Shown here piece by piece: positions 23,873 through 35,990 of a stretch of DNA of 64,000 nucleotides. A program made the translations under genes and the position numbers. The stretch's first letter is position 1, and the number at the start of each line of letters is the position of its first letter. Source of the DNA: Gossypium raimondii (taxonomy: Eukaryota; Streptophyta; Magnoliopsida; Malvales; Malvaceae); NCBI RefSeq assembly GCF_025698545.1, contig NC_068577.1, positions 1,707,501-1,771,500 of the forward strand. Reading direction: 5' to 3'. The notes below the pieces were generated by a model. That model was not told the DNA's origin. It worked only from the letters and a program-made list of their open reading frames with translations, and did no database searches.

Positions 23873-25452
23873 AGCGAACAAAAAAAGGCCTGCAGATTCG
23901 AAATGGAAGGTTCGGCTTCACAGTCACTCTAAATGTAAAACTAATCATAACGACATTATGGGGGTTTGATGTATTTATCTCTTATTTTCTTTCCAACTAC
24001 CAGGCTTTGCTTCTGAAAGGCAGTTCCTTCTTTCTTTCTTTTTTTCAGTTAATTTGTGGAATTTTATAAGCATATCTTTGATCTTATTGAACTCAAGTGA
24101 CCCATGTTATGTACTTGTCTTGATATAGATAGATAATCTGAATTCAAGTTTCGGTATAAAGGAGGTCTTAACCTAGGTATAGGGGAAAGGATTCTGATGG
24201 CCGGGATTCAATCCCCGAACTTGCTGAATAACACCTCTTAAGGGCGACTGTATGAATCTGAGTTAAGCTCAGGAGATCTTGATTCACTTATGTAATAAGT
24301 AGTTTCATGCTCATTATGTCTGTTTTTTCGGAGATGTCATTATCCTCCATGTTTGTAAGATTCTGAGCCATGAGCTTGGCCTAAAGGGTTGGTGCCCTTT
24401 GGATTTTCATGTTCAGGGCTTACAGCCTCTGGATATCTTTTCTAAAGATTCATCCTATGCTTTGCTGGTTGTTTGAACTAGACCAGAAATCGGGCGGGGT
24501 ATTAGTCCAGAGGCATCAGTCTAGTTGACCAGGAACTGGTATGAACCGTTTGAACCCGACTAAAACATTTGGGTTTTTCTTAGTTTTTATACGAATATAT
24601 TAATTTTTATCCATGTGGATGCCACATTTCGCATTCTAATCGGCTAAAATTTTCACGTGGCATGTTCTTATAGGTGTCACAAGTCAGTCATTTTTCTAAA
24701 ACCGTTAACATTATTGAATTGAACCAGATAAAAAAATATATATTACTTTGACTACCAAGCTTTTCACACACAAAATGGTAAAAATGGTATATATATATAT
24801 ACACGGTCAAAGCATGCTTTTAAGTCGTTTTTTTACTAACCCTATGTTTGATAAACTGAAAATTAAATGTTGAAAAATAAATACTGAAAAATTAAGGTTT
24901 GAATTTAAGTTATAAAATATGTTTGGTATTTTATTTAAAATTAAATATTGAATATAATTAAATTGTTTGATAAAAGATAATATAATCTTAAATGAAATGA
25001 AATGAAATAAGGTAAAATAATTATTAAAATTATTTTTTATTAAGTGATAAGTAGGTCTTTATTTACATATCATTTTTTACTTTTTTTAAATAATTATTTT
25101 TTAATATTTTATTATATTTCTATAGGATGACCTCACTTGCGGAGTTTAAAATGTAATAATTTATTTTTAAATTATGTATAAGATGATTGGTTCACATTTT
25201 TTACCTTCGAGTTGAATTTTAGGATATGTATACGTTGAAATATAGAAATTAAAACTATTTTCAGAATAATATTTTTAAAATTAATTTTTTTTCATTTTAA
25301 AATGATGTATAAAATGTGATTCCTCGTATTCACTTATTTGTAACGACTGCATTTCCCTTGAGATCAGACGGTGCTCTGTTCTCTCTTTTCAGCGAACTCT
25401 GTACCTCCAACTCTCCCCTTTCTCCTTTCATCTAATCTCTTCTGTTTTCAAC
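23873..25452. other. RABE1 3' flank, then AT-rich spacer
   Basis: The first few hundred bases are probably 3' UTR. A less AT-rich stretch at 24140-24500 holds no convincing exon. From 24700 the DNA is A/T-rich and repetitive. At about 25320 the base composition changes sharply towards the virus-like block. Confidence 0.45.
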
Positions 25453-26752
25453 ATGAATTGTAATGGACAACAGCCTGGCGAAGCGGTCGCGGGGGAGGCC
25501 ACCCTCCACGTCGTCGTGGCCCTCGGGTTGAGCATCAGCAACAACAACGACCGGCCGGTGATCCCAGACCTCGAGCCCCCCACCGGACCTCCTTGTCCTG
25601 CCTTTCTCCAAACCGGAAACACACCTGAGCGTAACGATCCACTCTGGACGACTGGTGTTGCCGGGGCGGAAATGGTGCCTGAGCATGACGTGCAATACGT
25701 CTATTCTAGTTTTGAGGCTCTACCCCACGTTACCTCTGTGTTGTATGGCGCTTATTCCGCCTCAGCACCTGCTTTTGCACGGTGTGTACCTGAAAGCGCT
25801 TTTGCGTATTATGCTGCCGTTTGCTGCTGGTTTCGTGTACTGCACCTCCAGAAGGGCAATTCTCTCTTTCTTTCACATGACGAAGAGAGGTTTGTTAAGC
25901 AAGTCTCTGCGTTACAGCTCCATCCTCCGTTGCTCCTAGCCCACTATCTATCGGAAGTGGGCAACACTCGGGTGCCTTCCGGTCGAGACATCCGGTTCAG
26001 ACTCCCAAACCGTCCTCCTCAGGAAATCGTACTCAAAACACTCCAGGATGGTTTGGTCGGGTTCCTATCCTTGTTTAGCTGTATACGCTTCTAAAGTCCC
26101 GGCTGACCTTGATCCCGGTGAGTATGCGCGTCATTGGGATTTCCCTCAGGAAATCGTACCTGAAGCTCCCGGGGGGGAAGGCCCCTCTCTTTCTCTTCTG
26201 GGGTACTCTTACAGATCACGCCTTTCTAGATCACAGAGGCAGTTCTTGGAAGGTTGTAAAGTGTTCGCTGATGAGCCCTTTGAGTCAGCTAATCTTTCCT
26301 TTTGCCTCAATTTGAATCTCCTTTACGCTGTGCAGAACGAACTTGATGCAGCTAGTGGGATGAAGACTTCTCCTCTTCCCACTCTTTTGTTAGGGAGCCA
26401 GGCACAGTTGGGTCGAGTCTTTTTTGAAGACGAGCTCACTGCAGTAGCGAATAAGGCTGCTGTTTTCAAGTGCGCTTACAAGTTACCAGCTGAAATATCT
26501 TTTGCTGCTACAGCCTTTTGTTACCGGGTAGCTCATGACACTGATCAACTGAATGAAATGCTTGTCGATCCACCTTGGGTTGTTTGGAGATTCCGCGTTG
26601 GTCAGCGTGAAAACACAATTTATGAGTACGCAATCCGCGCCAACCAATGGAGAGACTATGAGCCTTCTTTTCTCAATCTTTCAGCCTTCACTACTACTTC
26701 TTACCTCTTGGAGGCGAGATTACAAGCATTTGAGCGGGCTTTATCAGGGTAA
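25453..26752 (+). pseudogene. Virus-like (capsid-type) coding block, frameshifted; candidate endogenous viral element
   Basis: Two overlapping frames run through an intronless block: 25453-26094 (frame 1, about 213 codons) and 26048-26752 (frame 2, about 234 codons). The break lies at about 26030-26100, where an alignment-like phrase in frame 1 (PGWFGRV) stops and frame 2 resumes with YPCLAVYA. A loss of sequence there is likely, not just a 1-nt shift. The block is clearly GC-richer than its surroundings, has no introns and no plant domain that I know. Its style (LLLAHYL, GNTRVPSGRDI, LLGYSYRSRLSR, LNLSAFTTTSY) recalls capsid-like proteins of plant or fungal dsRNA-type viruses, but I cannot name the family. 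A 16-bp direct repeat (cctcaggaaatcgtac) occurs at 26017-26032 and 26144-26159, flanking the break. It could instead be a broken lineage-specific plant gene. Confidence 0.45.
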
Positions 26753-28927
26753 TGCTATATTGGTCCTAAGCATGACGCTAAACTGTTAGACTTGCGGATC
26801 GAACCTTGTTAGTTCCAAGGTTAAAAAGCTATGACGAGTGTGGAAAGAAACCTTGCATATGAGTTTTTTGGAGAGAGTTTTAGGGTAATTATAAAAGAAT
26901 TTTATACCTTTTTTATGAGTATTTTGAGTTTTGTATTCGATGTTTTGGGTAATATACAATTATTACATTTAGGTTGATTTTTTTTATATTGTAGTTTCGT
27001 TTGTTTATTCATAAGTTTTCGTTCTTTTCCACTTTTATTATCTCGTTGTTTATAAGGGTCAATCCCCAACAAATCCAATTGAGAAAATGTTTTTATTCTT
27101 AAATTATGTATTTGTAAGTATTGATACATTGATTCAAATATTCACTCACGTGTGCCGATTGAGTATCAGTTCGTTTGATATGAGCATTGTTATTTATGCA
27201 AGAGGATGTGGGTTCAAAGTGCATTTAAATATAATCAAAACTTATAATAAAATTATTCAAAATATATATATCATGTTAGCTTGATATTCATAAATTTACT
27301 TGAAGAAACAATTTTAAAATGAATTTATATCGTTAATTAATTGATTTTAAAATAATATATTTGAAGGGTTGGCAGACATCTTGTTTTAAATTTCATATCT
27401 AACCACATCAAAAGTTTTTTTCAATTATTGCCTATTTATGTGCGAAATAATTTCAATTTATTATATTTCACCCTCATAAATAAAAATATAAGTTAAAAGA
27501 ATAAGATGTAAATATAATTCTATATTGATTATGCATCAGATTTTGATTGGATATATAAATCCTTTTCCATATTATCATTAAATTTATGGCAAAAGAAAGA
27601 ATTTTTTTTCCTTAGAAAAAATGAAATTTTATCAAACATACAAAATTTGATGGTACGAGAGTCAGTGTAATAGAAAACAATATGCATGAAATAACACCAC
27701 TAAAAACACTTGAGAATTAAAGAGTGGATTTAACCAAAATCGATGACTACATTTTAGCAACCAAAATTGTTTCTAAATGCTAAGAAATAGTTAATATCAC
27801 ACCGATGGATGCATCATTTGGGTTTTTTTTTTAAATTGGTGTATACCAATATCTATTTATTTAGGTGAATTATTTGAATTTATCAAAATTTTTAAAAAAA
27901 ATAATTTACAAAAATTAAATAAACTATATTAAATAAATTTTAAATATAAAATATTCATACACCAACAATGCAAATTTATCAAAATGATAAAAGGATTAAA
28001 ATTTTATTTTATAATTTTTTTTAATATTATTCGTGCACTAGTTGGTGCATAATGTTTCAGAAAGTGCAGCCAAAACTGGAGGGAAAAGAATGTTGCGATT
28101 TATATAAACTGGAAAAGGGACTTGTTTCTGCTGGCTCCCAAGACAAATTATTAGTCCGGTCCATTCAATATGTCTATTTTTTTTTTAACAATCTCATTAT
28201 AAGTTTTGATAATATTTATTTATTTTACACAATACCTAAAACTATCCACCAATCGAAGTAAGACTCTATATATATACGCCAAATTGCTTGACTCATGTTG
28301 GCAATACATATAAAACATCCGTATAATCCAGCATGTTACTCATATCATATGCTGGGGAATAGAAAGACATACTTAGAACATGCTCAGCTCTTGCGCAAAT
28401 AAGAGAGAGAACTAGGCCTGATTCAGTCATAGGTTAAAAGATCATCCTTATCCTACATACCAATTATAGAATGTCAGAAATGCAGATTGGTCCATCACAT
28501 ACTAGGAGATCAACAACATAAAATAGCAAAGATTGCGACAACTCAATAGGCCATGCTAGAATGAGGCAGACCATTCACATACTATGCGGCACAAACGCCA
28601 CTCCAACTGAGGGCCTTTGCATCATTTACTTGCCCTAGTTTGGACGAAGTCGACAAGAGACATTGTAAAATGAATGCTTTGCCCAACATGATGGACAATA
28701 TGCAGAAACTCTAGATTTCAATCATAAACATTTAGAAAAGCTAGATTCTATGATTGATCAAAATATAAAGGTCACATTTAGAAAGTTTCAGAAACCCATG
28801 ATAACTGTTCAAATCCATTTACCCAGCTTAATTAAATTCCCAAAACATGTCTATAATTTAGTATAAGATGCATACTGCTCTGCCCAAATCTGACTTGCCT
28901 CACAAGCTTCGAAAGGCAGTCTTCATC
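26753..28927. other. Intergenic; SINE copy and AT-rich DNA, 3' flank of next gene
   Basis: Downstream of the virus-like block is AT-rich DNA. The stretch at 28300-28927 is less AT-rich and likely contains the 3' UTR of the minus-strand TDBD-like gene. No other exon was recognised. Confidence 0.45.
27156..27230 (+). mobile_element. tRNA-derived SINE, copy 3 (5' part)
   Basis: Head 'gattgagtatcagttcgttt' with B box 'gggttcaaagtgc'. The 3' part is missing or too worn to see. Confidence 0.5.
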
Positions 28928-31900
28928 TCAAGATGACACAACAGCATTGTCCTTTCCATAGATACGCTGAAGTTCGCGGGTGGCAGCTTGATATGATGCT
29001 GAGAAAAAAAGGAAGAAGGAATTTGAGAGAGAGAATTTACGAAATGGACCTTTCAGGTAAGCATCGTGACAGTCAACCGAAACAATCATATTACCTTTCC
29101 AGATGCGAAAGTTCTTCTGATTGATTTGAGACCCTGTCACATTTTGAATTACATCAAAAAGCTTCTCCTGTGGAGTGTTCTTGAGCTCTTGAACAACAGC
29201 ATAGATGGTCTTTCCATTCTCAAAGTAAATATGATTGTTGGGATGTTTGGTCTTGCAATTAGCATGGTGCTCAAACTCATATGCATTCAAAGCCTGCAAA
29301 ATAAGGCAACGGTACTCGAATTCAACAATCTTGTTGGTATCTTAAACACTGAAAAGCAGTGTCACTATTTGAGTTGCTTACTTTCTTAAAGTTGCAGTCT
29401 TTACAGCCACACATATACCCAGTCCCCTGTATGTAACCTTTAAGACTTTTCTGCAAAGGATAAAGTTACGTTGCATAAGTGAATTCCATGGTGAAAAAGT
29501 TCAAGCATAGGAAATAACTCACCTCCCGCGACCAGGAAACATACTTCACAACAACCCCATCAAGCATACCAGTTGACAACAAACTTTTGACATTGGAAGG
29601 GAAATTGTTGGGAGAAGCCTTTTTAGCTGTCTTTGTTTCTTTCTGCTTTGGGTTGGTATCAGTTCTACTAATATTTTTAGGGGCAGTATTTACATTTGAT
29701 GCTGGATTCGATTCAATTAACTCTACCTGGCTAGGCACTTCTGAAGCTTGTACTGAACTCTGATTATTCATCAACAAGTCATAGCCACTAATAATATTGC
29801 CAGAGGGATTTGTCTCAGGTTCATCATTGAAGCTGCCGAAAGATATGGTATTGCTCTCACCCTTGTTGTAGTTTTGATGCATAGATAGAATACTGGACTC
29901 TCCTTTATCTTGTGTAGGAGCAATTGCTGTGATGCTACACTCTGCCTTATGATAGGATCGTTGCATTGGTATATTATCATCTTCCTTATCAAAAGAGGGT
30001 ACCATTGAAATCAGATTCCCATTTGGTTGGCCATATGCAGAGGAAATGAAATTTCCCTGCCCCTTACCATAGGAAGGGCTCAATGAAGTTAAATTGGCAT
30101 CTCCCTTGTCATATGACTGACCCATTGAAATAAAATTGCCATCTTCCTTGTCGAAAGGCAGACCTACTGACAAGATACTCTCATTTCCCTTGTTGTAATT
30201 GTGGCCCATTGATATGAAGTCACCAGCTCTCTTGTTAAAGGTGTGCCCCATTGAAATAAAATTGCCATCTTCCTTTGTAAATGTGGGGCCCATTGAGATG
30301 GTATTTTCATCTCCGCTACCATAAGGAAGGTCCAGCGATATAGCATTGTTACAACTTGTACTGTAAGCAGTAGACATTGAAACCAAGCTATTAACACCCC
30401 TACTATATGGGTGTCCCATGGATGCTTGCATGCCATTGCTGGAATCCTTAACTTGGTTAATTTTAACTTTCCTTATTCCTCCAAAATTGAGACACGAGGC
30501 ATCTTCACCGGTATGAGATATAGACAAACCCATTGATGAGCTATTAACATATTGATCCTCAAAATCCTTTCTTCCCATATTCATGTTTCCACTATCAATA
30601 GAAGAAATGTTCCTATCAACCAGGTTGACAGTTTGCATAGGCTCAGATCCAAATAGGCGGTCACTGAATTGACCAGAAACTGACTGAAAGGAAGCAGTGT
30701 GCCAAGGAGAAACATTGATGTCTGCAATTCCTGAAACTGGCCGGTTGTCAACCGATTCTATAGCTTGCTTCTTGTTGCTGAACAAATCTGGTGCAGCAGC
30801 ATCGGTAAACCAGTCATGACCACGCTTTGGTTCAGATCTTGAAGAATTATCATAATTCATGTCTCCATCAGTTAGACATGCATCATCTCTTGGCATCCAA
30901 AAACCTTTTTGCTGGAAAGACTGCCCAAAATCAATAATACAAAGAATAAAGCGTAAAATTCAAGGCATTTTTCACCATACGATAACAAAGAGGTTAACCA
31001 CACATTAATTCTATTGGCAACTTTATTGATATAGAGAAAGTTTTAGATTCATATAGTTTCTTCTCGGATCAAGTTTCTCATCAGAGTATTTGGATCAAAA
31101 GTATGTCACCCAAACGAGTAGGATGGAATATTACTAATAAAAATAAAAATAAAAATCTAAAGTAACAAAATATCAAACGTTACAAATCAAATACCTTGCA
31201 AGTTAGAAGCTCAATACGTAACCCTGCAACATTCAGTTACTTCTATTTGTTTTTTCCTTTTATCTTAATATGTTATCTAAGAGCAAGCAGATGCAAGGCA
31301 AGTACAAGAATAATTTGTAACAGACAAGTAGCACGAACAGAAGGCACTCTAGCTCATTCATGTGAATTATCAACCTTTTTTGTTATTTCATGTCTAGAAG
31401 CTTAGGCATAAGGATGAAGATGAAATAATGACAGAACTAACCAAAAGAATGACATATGTTAATACGATAATGATTGTACTTCTGGATGTTATGAATATAT
31501 GCACCAGATCCTAGAATTGAAATGAGAACCATTTTAAGTTTTGAAAAGCATGGGCAAATGCCCATGAATTAATATCTGTTATTTTGTATATTTTTCTGAT
31601 GAGCAATAAAATGATAAGAGAAAAAAGATCATTTCTGTGGGTGGTCAAGGAAAAACTAAAAAGAAATCTTATTTATTAAGGTGTTGTTTTGGTACAATTT
31701 CATTGCATTTGTACCACGTTCCACTTCAATATTTGAAGAATAGTAGAGCAAAAATTTCAGTTGACATAACAAATAAATTAATGGACCTCATCGACTGACC
31801 GACCAATCAATCCATCCATCCATCTATCTAGCTATATATTTGATTATGCTAAAGTCTATAATAACGACATATCTTTTACATAAAAATGCTCAAAAGAAAT

Positions 31901-33236
31901 TAAGGGATCTCATTGATCTATTTGATTATGTTAAAGTTTAAATAATGACAAAAATCTTTCTGTTTTAGAAGGATACTACACCGTAAACGGCCAATTGACT
32001 CTCGCACCACCATCCAATGCATATCAAAAGGGAAACATGCAGAAAAACTAGCAGCTCGTAAATGCAAGTGGTTTCAATCAGCATATCAATAAGGTGCCAG
32101 AAACTGCTAGCGGAGAACTTCAAAAATTGTTTAACCAAATATATATCACCATGTCAAGACATTTAAATTACTCAATTCCAACATAATGGACCTGCACATA
32201 AGTCACCTTATCTTCGTACATATGGCACATAATATTTAAACTTAGAAAATAATATATTCAGTAATATCTGCATCAATGTGCTACTTGTGCAGTACAATTA
32301 GGTAGATTACAAAACTTGAATTCCACAAAGCAGCTAAATAACGGAAGCTAAAATCGATCAACACATACGCATCTCTTAGATATTTTATCAGTAACGACAA
32401 CTTTCGTTAAGACCTTTAAATTCCTTACAGCTCCAAAATAATGGAATCGAACGTTAATCACAATAACCACGTATCTGAGGCATGTGATCATAATACATTC
32501 AAATTTCTTCAAAGTTCCAACATAATGGAACTTGAATTCCTCAAAGCTACTAAATAACGGAAGCTAAAATCAATCATCACATATGCATCTCTTAGATATT
32601 TTATCGGTAACAACAACGTTCCTTAAGACATTTAGGTTCCTTACAGCTCCAAAATAATGCAATCTAAAACTAATCACCATAACTCACCAGAACCATGTAT
32701 CCAAGGCATGTGATAATAATACATTCAAATCTCTTCAAAGTTCCAACATAAGGGAACCAAATACAAATCAACATGCTCATATTTAAGGCAAATAATTATC
32801 ACGATTACTGTTTTTAGAACATTTAAATTCCTCGAAACTTCAACATATTGCATCCTAACATAAATCAGCAAATAAACATATCTAAAGCACAACAACATCC
32901 TGATGACATTTATTTATACATTTTTTATTTCTTGCACCAAATCTTTAGCTGTAATAAAAAAGTTACATTCAACTAATAATATTCAAATTAGTGCAGCAAA
33001 TTAAAAATTCTCCACGTAAGCACTTTAACTCATTTAAACCATAATCAAATCAAGCACAAATTAAAATGGATCCAAGAACACCAAACAAAAATGAAATCTT
33101 AAAAAAAAGCACTCCTAAAAAGGAAAAAAAGGCCAGAAGAAAGAGATTCAAAATCATTAACAAGAAAGAGCCGGAACTTAAACAAAACAATTGCATGCAA
33201 TAAAAAAGGCTACAATAACTGCTAGGATCATACCAT
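28928..33236 (-). CDS. TPL-binding-domain-like protein with internal 'ISMG..Y.KG' repeats, 579 aa
   Basis: Exons (minus): 33236-33234 (ATG only, then GTATGA), 30920-29523, 29450-29382, 29293-29095, 28998-28928. Phases fit and the total is 1740 nt. The N-terminus (KGFWMPRD, then GHDWFTDAAAPDLFSNKKQA) is followed at residues about 179-364 by ten or so 14-17-residue repeats of the form ISMGxx[YF]xKGxxN. The C-terminal 140 residues (LLSTGMLDGVVVKYVSWSRE, then GYMCGCKDCNF, then HHANCKTKHPNNHIYFENGK) match the TOPLESS-binding/PHD-associated domain (TDBD) found in NINJA-related and RING/FYVE/PHD proteins. The protein ends ATRELQRIYGKDNAVVSS. It is probably a nuclear co-repressor adaptor (inference). 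Plants have an unnamed family with this plan. A 2.3-kb intron follows the start codon. A 5' UTR exon probably ends at 33564 (AAAAG|GTATTA). Confidence 0.85.
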
Positions 33237-33564
33237 TTCTCGCCAATCTCTCAACGCAATTAGCAAGTTAATAACTCTCTTGCAATTAAACTCGTCTTCA
33301 CTCAATCCAAAAACAAGCTTCTTCCACCTTCCATAAAAACCTTGAAAAGATCAAACAAAAAATAATCAAATCAATCGAGTTTTAATCACAAATTGTACAT
33401 GCATTAATTGAAAATTCACATTTTCCATATTCAGAGAAACTAATAAATATTTTTCTTCTTTTCCACTGTAATTTACAGGGAAGAATTTAAACAGGCCTTT
33501 CCGAGCAATGGCGAAAACAAAAAACCTAGAAATTAAAAATAAACGAAATAGCTTATTTAATACC

Positions 33565-34150
33565 TTTTCCGGAAAGATCGCCGGTTAGAATTCCCGGCGA
33601 GAACTTGCCGGGGAAATTCAACCAAAGTTCCTCTGTAAAATAATTTTAATATTTTATTATATTTCTTTTTTTCCTAATTCATTTGAAGTGAAAGAAGTAG
33701 AGTAGAATTATACACTGAGAAAGCAACTGAAGGCTTTCAAACCTTTAAATATTGAGCAGAAGAAAGAACCTATAACCTCCACCGCGGCAGCATTTTCGAT
33801 TATGGACCTTTTTAATCTCCGTCGTACATCTCGAGGTGAAGACTTGTAGTGGGCCCCACATGATAAAAAGGCCTATCTCGACCGTTAAATATGCCTTCCA
33901 CAAACTGGCTTCGCTTCGTAATGAAACCCCCGTTCAAGTTTTCTGAAAACGGCTGATTTTGTAATGCAAAAGGTTGTCTTCCACGTGGCATTTCCTGATT
34001 GGTTTACACCTGTCATTGTCTTAGAAGCGGGAAATTGTCTGTGGTTAAGAGTAGGGAAGAAGGTTTGATATGTATACGTGGACCAATCAGAGCTTGCCAT
34101 GTCATCCCTGGGAAGACAAGTTGGTTAACATTGGGGGTAGGTAAGTATCA
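33565..34150 (-). promoter_or_regulatory. Upstream region of the TDBD-like gene with G-box and CCAAT words
   Basis: CCACGTGG at about 33980 lies beside GATTGG (CCAAT inverse). About 100 bp further up, a second block has TACGTGG and CCAATCA in the opposite order. The two blocks are a loose inverted pair (GGCAtttcCTGATTGGT versus GGCAagctCTGATTGGT). Short open frames here on both strands look like chance. Confidence 0.35.
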
Positions 34151-34459
34151 AATTAATGGTGCTTTGTTATCCTTAATTAAGTTGTTGTTCATAAATTCTT
34201 GCCACAAAACTTGCCAAATAGTATCTCATTGGATTTTTTTATTATTTCATTTTGAGTATTTTTTTCACCATAACGGATATAATTTAACTACCAATGAGAT
34301 TTTGACACAGTTGAAAAGACGAATGCATTGGGTTTTGAGTATTTAAGTTCGAAATCTACTATATGTGCAATTAAATATATGAGTGTCCGAGTCAAACCAT
34401 AAGTTATTGTCATGTGTGAGTTTTAGTCCGACTAATTAGTTCATAGTCGCAAAACCTTA

Positions 34460-34545
34460 ACAACAATGTGACTAATGCAACTCGTATCCAGGCTACACCT
34501 GGAACGGTGAACATCCTGACTATCATGCCAACACACGGAATTCAT
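34460..34545 (-). mobile_element. Possible second SINE family, copy 1
   Basis: On the minus strand, 'gttggcatgatagtcaggat...ggatacgagttgcattagt' aligns with the copy at 35900-35990. The copy there has a good B-box word, gattcgagtc. Confidence 0.35.
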
Positions 34546-35197
34546 AAATACATATATTTTAATTATACATAATATGATATGAGTATTATGAAAATAAGAA
34601 ATCTATCATATCACCATCAAACAATGAATATTAAGTTTGTTTGATAAGAAAGTGATTGCATTTAACACCATTCATATACACATAATCTATGATTGAAATC
34701 AAAATCTTTGTACAACATTAGCACATGACATGTTGGAACATAATGTTCATCTTAAATCACTAAACAATGAACCTGAATGGGTTTGTAATAAATTGTTTCA
34801 TGGAATTAAAGGGCAACAAAATTCTATGAAATTTGGATATAAATGCTTGCTTTTATGATGATTTTTATCATCTTGTTGGCCACTTTAGAAATGATGTGAA
34901 ACCAATAAATATACTTAAAACCCCATTAATTTTGACAGATCATTTTCCTCTCTATATAAAGTAAAATGTATGGAGTCAATTAATTAAGTTGGCAAAAATA
35001 GTTAAAAAGAAGAATCTCTCCCCATTTGGCATTTGAATATTAGGTACTTAAATGAAAGCATTCATTTTTTAGGAATCAAGTTTTCCATATTTGAGTTTAT
35101 ATACTAAATATTGCTTCTTCAATTCAAAGACCGCTAGTTTATTCCTTAAAATGCTTTTTTTTTTCCTTTTAATTTCATTTATGGGGGAAAATACGAA

Positions 35198-35347
35198 GGG
35201 TTCTTTTGGATGGGTTGAACGTTTATCTGTTATTAGTGTAAAAACAGTGGTAGCGGTGAGATTAGATACTGTAATTATACTGTAACGTGAGACAAAAAGA
35301 AAGCTAAATACACTGCACTGGAGGTAAACACCCATCCAAAGGAACCC
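35198..35347. mobile_element. Short MITE, copy C, 3-bp TSD
   Basis: GGGTTCTTTTGGATGGG at the left and CCCATCCAAAGGAACCC at the right are near-perfect inverted ends of a 150-bp element. GAA at 35195-35197 and 35348-35350 is a candidate 3-bp duplication, as in PIF/Harbinger elements. The core is shared with copies A and B. Confidence 0.65.
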
Positions 35348-35899
35348 GAAGGAAATGATTGTAATTATACATGTATGACATATGTGAATAATAATTATAA
35401 TTAGTGAGTTTCATTGAATTGAGTGCAACTGAAGCACCCTAATTATACTCTTTAATCTTAAAAAGGATTGAATCTTCACAGAATTACACTGGTAATTAGC
35501 CATGACGACTCCATTTTTTTAAGTTATGTTCGGATAGAGGAATCGGATAAAAATGTAGCTATAAAAATAGTAACTACACCCTCTTGTAATTATAAGAAAT
35601 TTTAATTCCTGAACAATTTTACATGATAAAATGTAATTACATTGTAATTTTCTATGTCATGTTGATAATATAAATTATAATTACACAACTATATAATTTT
35701 AAGTTCTAAATTTTTTTATTAATTATAATAAAAATTATCAATAATATTAGATAAAAAAATTCTCTAAATAAGTAATAAAATTTAAAATCAAAACATCATT
35801 TTAGTCCAAGAAAATATTCGATTTTAACTAGAAAAACAAGAATTTTATGCAATTTTATCTAATGTTGGTCTATTAACTTTTTTTTGTGCGAATTATAAG

Positions 35900-35990
35900 A
35901 AAAGGGTAAAGCCCTAACTGCAACATAACTAGTGCGACTCGAATCTAGACGGCACCTGAAGTGATGAACACTCTAACTATCAGGTCAGCA
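35900..35990 (-). mobile_element. Possible second SINE family, copy 2
   Basis: The minus-strand reading contains 'gacctgatagttagagtg' (A-box-like) and 'tagattcgagtcgcactag' (B-box-like, gattcgagtc). It is related to 34460-34545. Confidence 0.4.

Noticed and set aside
25428-25695. Minus-strand frames opposite the virus-like block
   Set aside because: They are mirror frames of a GC-rich coding stretch; no motif and no start context support them.
30164-30436. 90-codon minus-strand frame within the TDBD-like main exon
   Set aside because: Out-of-frame shadow of the peptide-repeat array.
33885-34346. Overlapping frames on both strands upstream of the TDBD-like gene
   Set aside because: Promoter-like DNA; no codon pattern, splice sites or known motifs.
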